Source: a virus. From it: a stretch of DNA of 34,254 nt. Location of the stretch: positions 1-34,254 of IMG/VR virus record IMGVR_UViG_3300040801_002654; one strand, given 5' to 3'. This document shows, in pieces, positions 31,183 to 34,254 of the stretch. Both the position numbers and the translations under genes were made by a program. A model generated the notes under the pieces. That model did not search any database and was not told the origin of the DNA. It saw only the letters and a program-made list of their open reading frames with translations. Position 1 is the stretch's first letter. Each line of letters opens with the position of its first letter.

Positions 31183-31560
31183 TTATCTTTTTTTCTTACG
31201 ACGACTTAAAGCATAAGCTCCCCCAGCACCAGCGGCTCCCGCACCTACCCCAATACTATACTTACCAGCATTACTTTTAAGATGACGAGCGCCTTTACCA
31301 ACAAAAGATTTAGAGAGTTTTCTCTTACCCCTACTTATTAAACCTTCTTTCCCTACTACTTTTGTTGTTGGATTTCCATAAACAAAAGGGCCTGATTTTA
31401 CAATACTTTCATCAAGTAATTTACCTCGGACGGCTCTGATTGGTGTAGTTAAGAAACGACCTACTTTTGCAACGGTGTCTTTACCATATTTATATTCAGT
31501 TACATCCTCATCTTCATCATAACCGACTACAGGTACACCGTTTAAATAGTAAAATTGCAT
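31183..31560 (-). CDS. Possible nested 125-aa product (internal start of the protease gene)
   Basis: ATG at 31560 is in frame with the 418-residue protease gene (codon 294) and has AAGGAA eight bases upstream, better than the ribosome binding site of the full gene. It would yield a 125-residue C-terminal protein beginning MQFYYLNGVPVVGYDEDE and ending in the glycine-zipper and polybasic tail. Lambda makes its scaffold Nu3 from an internal start in protease gene C, so such a nested product is plausible. Expression is not shown. Confidence 0.3.
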   Translation of the reverse strand: MQFYYLNGVPVVGYDEDEDVTEYKYGKDTVAKVGRFLTTPIRAVRGKLLDESIVKSGPFVYGNPTTKVVGKEGLISRGKRKLSKSFVGKGARHLKSNAGKYSIGVGAGAAGAGGAYALSRRKKKR

Positions 31561-32439
31561 ATTTGAATTTCCTTGATTTTTTTTAGATAATTGATTTGAG
31601 TATTCTACAAAGTCTTGTAAATTGTTAAACTTCGGACTTTGATTTTGTTGAGAAGTTTGTTTCTGTAAGGTTTGATTACTTTGGTTTTCATTTTGAACCT
31701 GTTCATCTTTACTTACTTTGTACATTTCTAAGACTTTATCTTGAAATTGTGAAAGATTCTGTTGAATTAATACCTCCTTTTGCATATTACCTTCTACTTC
31801 ATCTTGAGAAGATACGTTTTTCACATTATCAAGTACATCTAATAGTGTATCAAATATTTTTTGAGCTTGCTGTCTCAATTTCCCGGATTCATCTTTATCT
31901 TTCAATGCTTCATCTAATAGTAGCGCATTAAAATTTACTATGTTACCCATATCATCGTGAAATAATACTGTATTGGGTATTGCGGGAATACCTACTAAAG
32001 AAACTTCCCTTATATGGAAATTTTTTAAGTCGATGCCTGCACTTAAAGTTTTTGATAAACCTCTATTAATCTTATCGATTAAATCATCGTCCATTATTTT
32101 AACACTATCAGAAAAAACTCCCCATCTTCCTAGTAAATGTTCCCACTTAGGATTACTGTTAATATCATCTTCTGTAATTTGTCTTACATCTAACGGTTCA
32201 TCTATTTCACCTACTTGATTATTTACATCCTTATTATGTTCAGTAAATATAGGAATACCAGAACTGTATGAAAGATAGTTATTAGTATTCTCTACAAGCT
32301 TTTTAATGTCGCTATCTGTAAAGAAAAATTCACGACCTTTAGAATCCTTATGTGGTTTACCCTCTTCTGTTGAGTAGAAGATAAGACCTTTTTTAATAAG
32401 TTCTTTAGGTACGCTTTGCTTAAATTCAGTAATTCTCAT
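31183..32439 (-). CDS. Prohead protease with scaffold-like C-terminal region
   Basis: The product has 418 residues. The N-terminal domain (about 1-160) has a His in IFTEHNKDVNNQVGEID (H68) and the pattern LSAGIDLKNFHIREVSLVGI followed by PAIPNTVLF. The EVSLVGIPA motif (Ser147) is typical of phage prohead proteases, with His68 and Ser147 as likely catalytic residues. Residues about 175-300 are charged and Gln/Asn-rich, like an internal scaffold. The C-terminal end (about 395-418, SIGVGAGAAGAGGAYALS, then RRKKKR) is a glycine zipper with polybasic tail, which is unusual for a protease. The protease cleaves head proteins during maturation. No Shine-Dalgarno site is visible. Confidence 0.72.
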   Translation of the reverse strand: MRITEFKQSVPKELIKKGLIFYSTEEGKPHKDSKGREFFFTDSDIKKLVENTNNYLSYSSGIPIFTEHNKDVNNQVGEIDEPLDVRQITEDDINSNPKWEHLLGRWGVFSDSVKIMDDDLIDKINRGLSKTLSAGIDLKNFHIREVSLVGIPAIPNTVLFHDDMGNIVNFNALLLDEALKDKDESGKLRQQAQKIFDTLLDVLDNVKNVSSQDEVEGNMQKEVLIQQNLSQFQDKVLEMYKVSKDEQVQNENQSNQTLQKQTSQQNQSPKFNNLQDFVEYSNQLSKKNQGNSNMQFYYLNGVPVVGYDEDEDVTEYKYGKDTVAKVGRFLTTPIRAVRGKLLDESIVKSGPFVYGNPTTKVVGKEGLISRGKRKLSKSFVGKGARHLKSNAGKYSIGVGAGAAGAGGAYALSRRKKKR

Positions 32440-32460
32440 ATTATAGTATATTAATTTCTT

Positions 32461-32736
32461 CTATCTCTCTTCCCAAAGTGTCTTACCATCTTTTTTTATC
32501 TTGCTTTTCTTTCCATCACTTGTGATTACAGTAGGGTTTTTTAAAGTTTTTGTTCCAGTAACTTTTTGTAAAAGAGAGGGTTCTTGTTTCCATAATACCT
32601 TATCTTTACTCTTAACACTATATCCTTTCTCTTTAATATCTTTTTTCACACTCGGACTATTAAGAAATTTACTAACTTCTCTAGCTTCTTTATTACCTTT
32701 CTTTTTTTTCTTATTCCTTAGATTGTCTAGCCACAT
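32461..32736 (-). CDS. Small Lys-rich protein, 91 aa
   Basis: The product is extremely Lys-rich (RNKKKKKGNKEAREVSKFLN and SDGKKSKIKKDGKTLWEER) with no hydrophobic core except short Leu/Val patches. ATG 32736 follows the lipase-like gene after five bases, without a clear Shine-Dalgarno site. Family unknown; it may be a nucleic-acid-binding or capsid-internal protein. It is one of a series of basic small proteins in this part of the head cluster. Confidence 0.62.
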   Translation of the reverse strand: MWLDNLRNKKKKKGNKEAREVSKFLNSPSVKKDIKEKGYSVKSKDKVLWKQEPSLLQKVTGTKTLKNPTVITSDGKKSKIKKDGKTLWEER

Positions 32737-32741
32737 ATTTA

Positions 32742-33752
32742 TTATAAACCAAAAAATTGTTTTATGTTATCTATTACATTATCATATACTGGATTGTCAG
32801 CATACCGTCCATTAGCTTGCTTAAGTCTTTTAATAAAATATGAAGGGTATAGATGTAAATCGTAGTGATATTCAAACCCTTTTTCTTTTTGTAAAGGAGC
32901 TACTAAATCAATTTCTTTAATTGCTTTGTTTTTAATAGGAAAAGGAGTTATTTTATTAAAAAACTCTTCTTTAATAATAACATTCCTTGTAGGATTCTTT
33001 GATGGTACTATATCTAAATAAGGTGTACCAACAGTTAAATTTCTTAAATCAGATTTATTAATACCAGTTTGGTGAAGTATATATGCCACGTCTTTACTTG
33101 TAAGTCCTCCACCACTATGTCCTATTAAATTTATTTTAGCATCTGGGTTTTTCTGTTTCCAATCATAGATATATTTAGCAATCTTTTCTGAGTCAGTATT
33201 CTTACCTTTAACAAGATTACCACCTGCTACAGATATAACTGCTTTAGGTTTACCTCGATTAGTCATCTCTTGAGTAACTCCTATTAAGTTAGTTTTATTT
33301 AAAAAACCCTCATCTCTAAAACTCTTTCGTATAGCGCTATAAGCTTCTTTTACCTGAGCATGGTTATTTGATAGCCCGGCAAAGAAAAAAGTTAGTTGAG
33401 GTTTTCCTGTTTTCTTAGGTTTAGGAGTTAGTCCGGTCACTCTCATCTTAGGTATGTCTTTACCTTCTTTAATATTCTTACCAGATTTTTTAAGATTATC
33501 TTCATACCGAGCTTTAAGAATAAGATAATTAGTAATAGGTCGTCCTAACATAGCTGCTGTTACAACAGTATTCCTAAATATTTTGTTCTTACGAGTTAAC
33601 CCAAACCCAGTAGCTCCTAGTAAAGCTGTATTACTTACAATAAGGTCTCTTGTATAGTTTCTTTCAGACTTTTTCTTATATACCCTACTATGAGACTTTA
33701 CAAGCTTACCATCTCGTATATAAGACTTGACTTGACTTTTTTCTGTTTTCAT
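32742..33752 (-). CDS. Lipase-like alpha/beta hydrolase
   Basis: The product has 336 residues. The nucleophile motif GHSGG is at 211-215 (Ser213), after strand KINLI. The expected oxyanion strand is near 121-126 (TFFFAG). A class 3 lipase-like arrangement follows: VGTPYLD at 241-247, Asp282 in EIDLVAP, and a His near 297-300 (FEYHYDLHLY). These could form the triad Ser-Asp-His. Residues 1-40 are very basic and start with an RDGKLVKSHSR motif seen in some phage proteins, and residues 40-80 have two hydrophobic segments. The enzyme would hydrolyse a lipid or ester and might act on the host envelope. Substrate not visible. Confidence 0.62.
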   Translation of the reverse strand: MKTEKSQVKSYIRDGKLVKSHSRVYKKKSERNYTRDLIVSNTALLGATGFGLTRKNKIFRNTVVTAAMLGRPITNYLILKARYEDNLKKSGKNIKEGKDIPKMRVTGLTPKPKKTGKPQLTFFFAGLSNNHAQVKEAYSAIRKSFRDEGFLNKTNLIGVTQEMTNRGKPKAVISVAGGNLVKGKNTDSEKIAKYIYDWKQKNPDAKINLIGHSGGGLTSKDVAYILHQTGINKSDLRNLTVGTPYLDIVPSKNPTRNVIIKEEFFNKITPFPIKNKAIKEIDLVAPLQKEKGFEYHYDLHLYPSYFIKRLKQANGRYADNPVYDNVIDNIKQFFGL

Positions 33753-33757
33753 TCAAA

Positions 33758-34180
33758 CTATTGTAACCGTCTTCCTCTTTTTCTACGATTTAAAGCCCCC
33801 ATAGTTATTGCAGTAGCTCCTGCACCTAGCCCAGCCAAACCAACCCCAATAGCACCTCTTCTAGCCCATTTACCTGTTAAAGCTTTTCTTAATGGACGAA
33901 ATTTATTAGCTTTACGATAGGCTTGACTTCTAGCACTCTTATCTAAATTTTGTTGAGCAGTTCTTTGTAAGTTTATCTTTGACCCTTTTTGTGGCTGAGA
34001 AGGTTGAGGTGCTTTTTTTAAATTAAACTTATCATTTGCTTCCCTAGCTTGCGCCCTTAATATCTCATCTTGATTTGGTTTATTTAATCTACTCTCTCTT
34101 TGACGCTTAAACTTATCATTTGCTTCCCTAGCTTGTGCCCTTAATATCTCATCTTGATTTGAAAAATTAATGTAATTCAT
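33758..34180 (-). CDS. Small basic protein with 17-residue duplication and glycine-zipper end
   Basis: The product has 140 residues. NQDEILRAQAREANDKF occurs at about 8-24 and again, identical, at 36-52. The C-terminal end (about 105-125) is a glycine-rich hydrophobic segment (GAIGVGLAGLGAGATAITMG) followed by NRRKRGRRLQ. The leader is AT-rich without a Shine-Dalgarno site. The layout repeats the glycine-zipper/polybasic end of other head-cluster proteins. Function unknown; a membrane-active or DNA-associated ejection protein is one possibility. Confidence 0.65.
   Translation of the reverse strand: MNYINFSNQDEILRAQAREANDKFKRQRESRLNKPNQDEILRAQAREANDKFNLKKAPQPSQPQKGSKINLQRTAQQNLDKSARSQAYRKANKFRPLRKALTGKWARRGAIGVGLAGLGAGATAITMGALNRRKRGRRLQ
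34023..34077 (-). repeat. 55-bp direct repeat, copy 2 (coding)
   Basis: This 55-base stretch matches 34107-34161 with one mismatch (a C/T difference near the middle), at a period of 84 bases. It encodes the second NQDEILRAQAREANDKF copy. The single mismatch means the duplication is recent, or the sequence is under strong constraint. Confidence 0.9.
34107..34161 (-). repeat. 55-bp direct repeat, copy 1 (coding)
   Basis: This is the partner of the 55-base repeat at 34023-34077. It encodes the first NQDEILRAQAREANDKF block in the same reading frame, so the duplication extended the gene without shifting the frame. Confidence 0.9.
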
Positions 34181-34210
34181 AATTTTTTTTATATTTGATT
34201 TTTTATTTGT

Positions 34211-34254
34211 TTAGAATTTCCATACATGATTCGGGTCGTCTAATTTCCGACGTA
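34211..34254 (-). CDS. 3' end of an upstream gene, truncated by the window edge
   Basis: Thirteen codons in one minus-strand frame precede TAA at 34211, ending RRKLDDPNHVWKF. A second frame ends at TAA 34203 (…PESCMEILNK). The first looks more protein-like, but such a short fragment does not decide. It is presumably the end of the next head gene upstream (portal or a similar protein is expected beyond the edge). The gap to ATG 34180 is AT-rich and shows no terminator. Confidence 0.4.
   Translation of the reverse strand, partial: RRKLDDPNHVWKF

Noticed and set aside
32430-32450. TATAAT promoter just before the protease gene
   Set aside because: The hexamer is there, but it directly abuts the ATG and no -35 element lies at the right distance.
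32501-32815. Plus-strand Phe/Leu-rich frame opposite the Lys-rich gene
   Set aside because: Runs of Lys codons (AAA/AAG) on one strand automatically read as Phe/Leu on the other; it also crosses the junction of two minus-strand genes.

Overview
The window is part of a tailed double-stranded DNA phage (Caudoviricetes), or of a closely related prophage. It carries the head, neck and tail morphogenesis genes of a non-contractile, siphovirus-like virion. A prohead protease, major capsid protein, neck proteins, tail tube protein, frameshifted tail assembly chaperone, giant tape measure and tail-tip hub follow one another on the minus strand in the classical order. I see no sheath protein. The DNA is AT-rich (about one third G+C by eye), coding density is very high, and many genes overlap by 1 to 20 bases. 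I see no tRNA, rRNA, CRISPR array, insertion sequence or integrase. The host cannot be fixed from the sequence. Low GC and many A-rich leaders without a Shine-Dalgarno site would suit a cyanobacterial or Bacteroidetes-like host, but other genes have good AAGGAG-type sites.

Layout, in transcription order from right to left on the minus strand. Positions 34254-30641 hold an incomplete gene at the window edge, a small repeat-containing basic protein, a lipase-like alpha/beta hydrolase, a prohead protease fused to a scaffold-like tail, and several small basic proteins. Several of these end in a glycine-rich hydrophobic segment plus a polybasic tail. Positions 30638-27690 encode a strikingly acidic head protein, a probable decoration protein and the major capsid protein. 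Positions 27683-21458 hold connector and neck proteins, a holin-like two-helix membrane protein, two repeat-built virion proteins and a probable tail terminator. Positions 21430-10437 hold the major tail protein, the tail assembly chaperone with a lambda-type GGGAAAG slippery site giving a 251-residue frameshift product, a terminator-like hairpin, and a 3153-residue tape measure protein. Positions 10436-9107 hold a PP-loop (PAPS-reductase-like) protein and a tail protein. Positions 4213-1 hold the tail-tip hub and a fibre-like protein that runs off the left edge.

An oppositely oriented cassette (4393-9110, plus strand) interrupts the tail genes. It starts at a divergent intergenic region and ends in a 4-base convergent overlap with the tail gene at 9107. 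Its first half holds four overlapping genes. Then comes a 134-base leader with a perfect 20-base palindrome, a rho-independent terminator and a possible leader peptide. Its second half encodes a winged-helix protein, an unknown protein, a conserved 670-residue phage protein with a DUF2135-like beta domain, and a small helical protein. The cassette looks like an independently regulated unit placed inside the late operon.

The most interesting points are the regulated leader at 5655-5788, the PP-loop enzyme between tape measure and tail tip, the frameshift followed by a terminator just before the tape measure, the tandem duplication in the tape measure, the recurring glycine-zipper/polybasic module in the head cluster, and a lipase fold among head genes.
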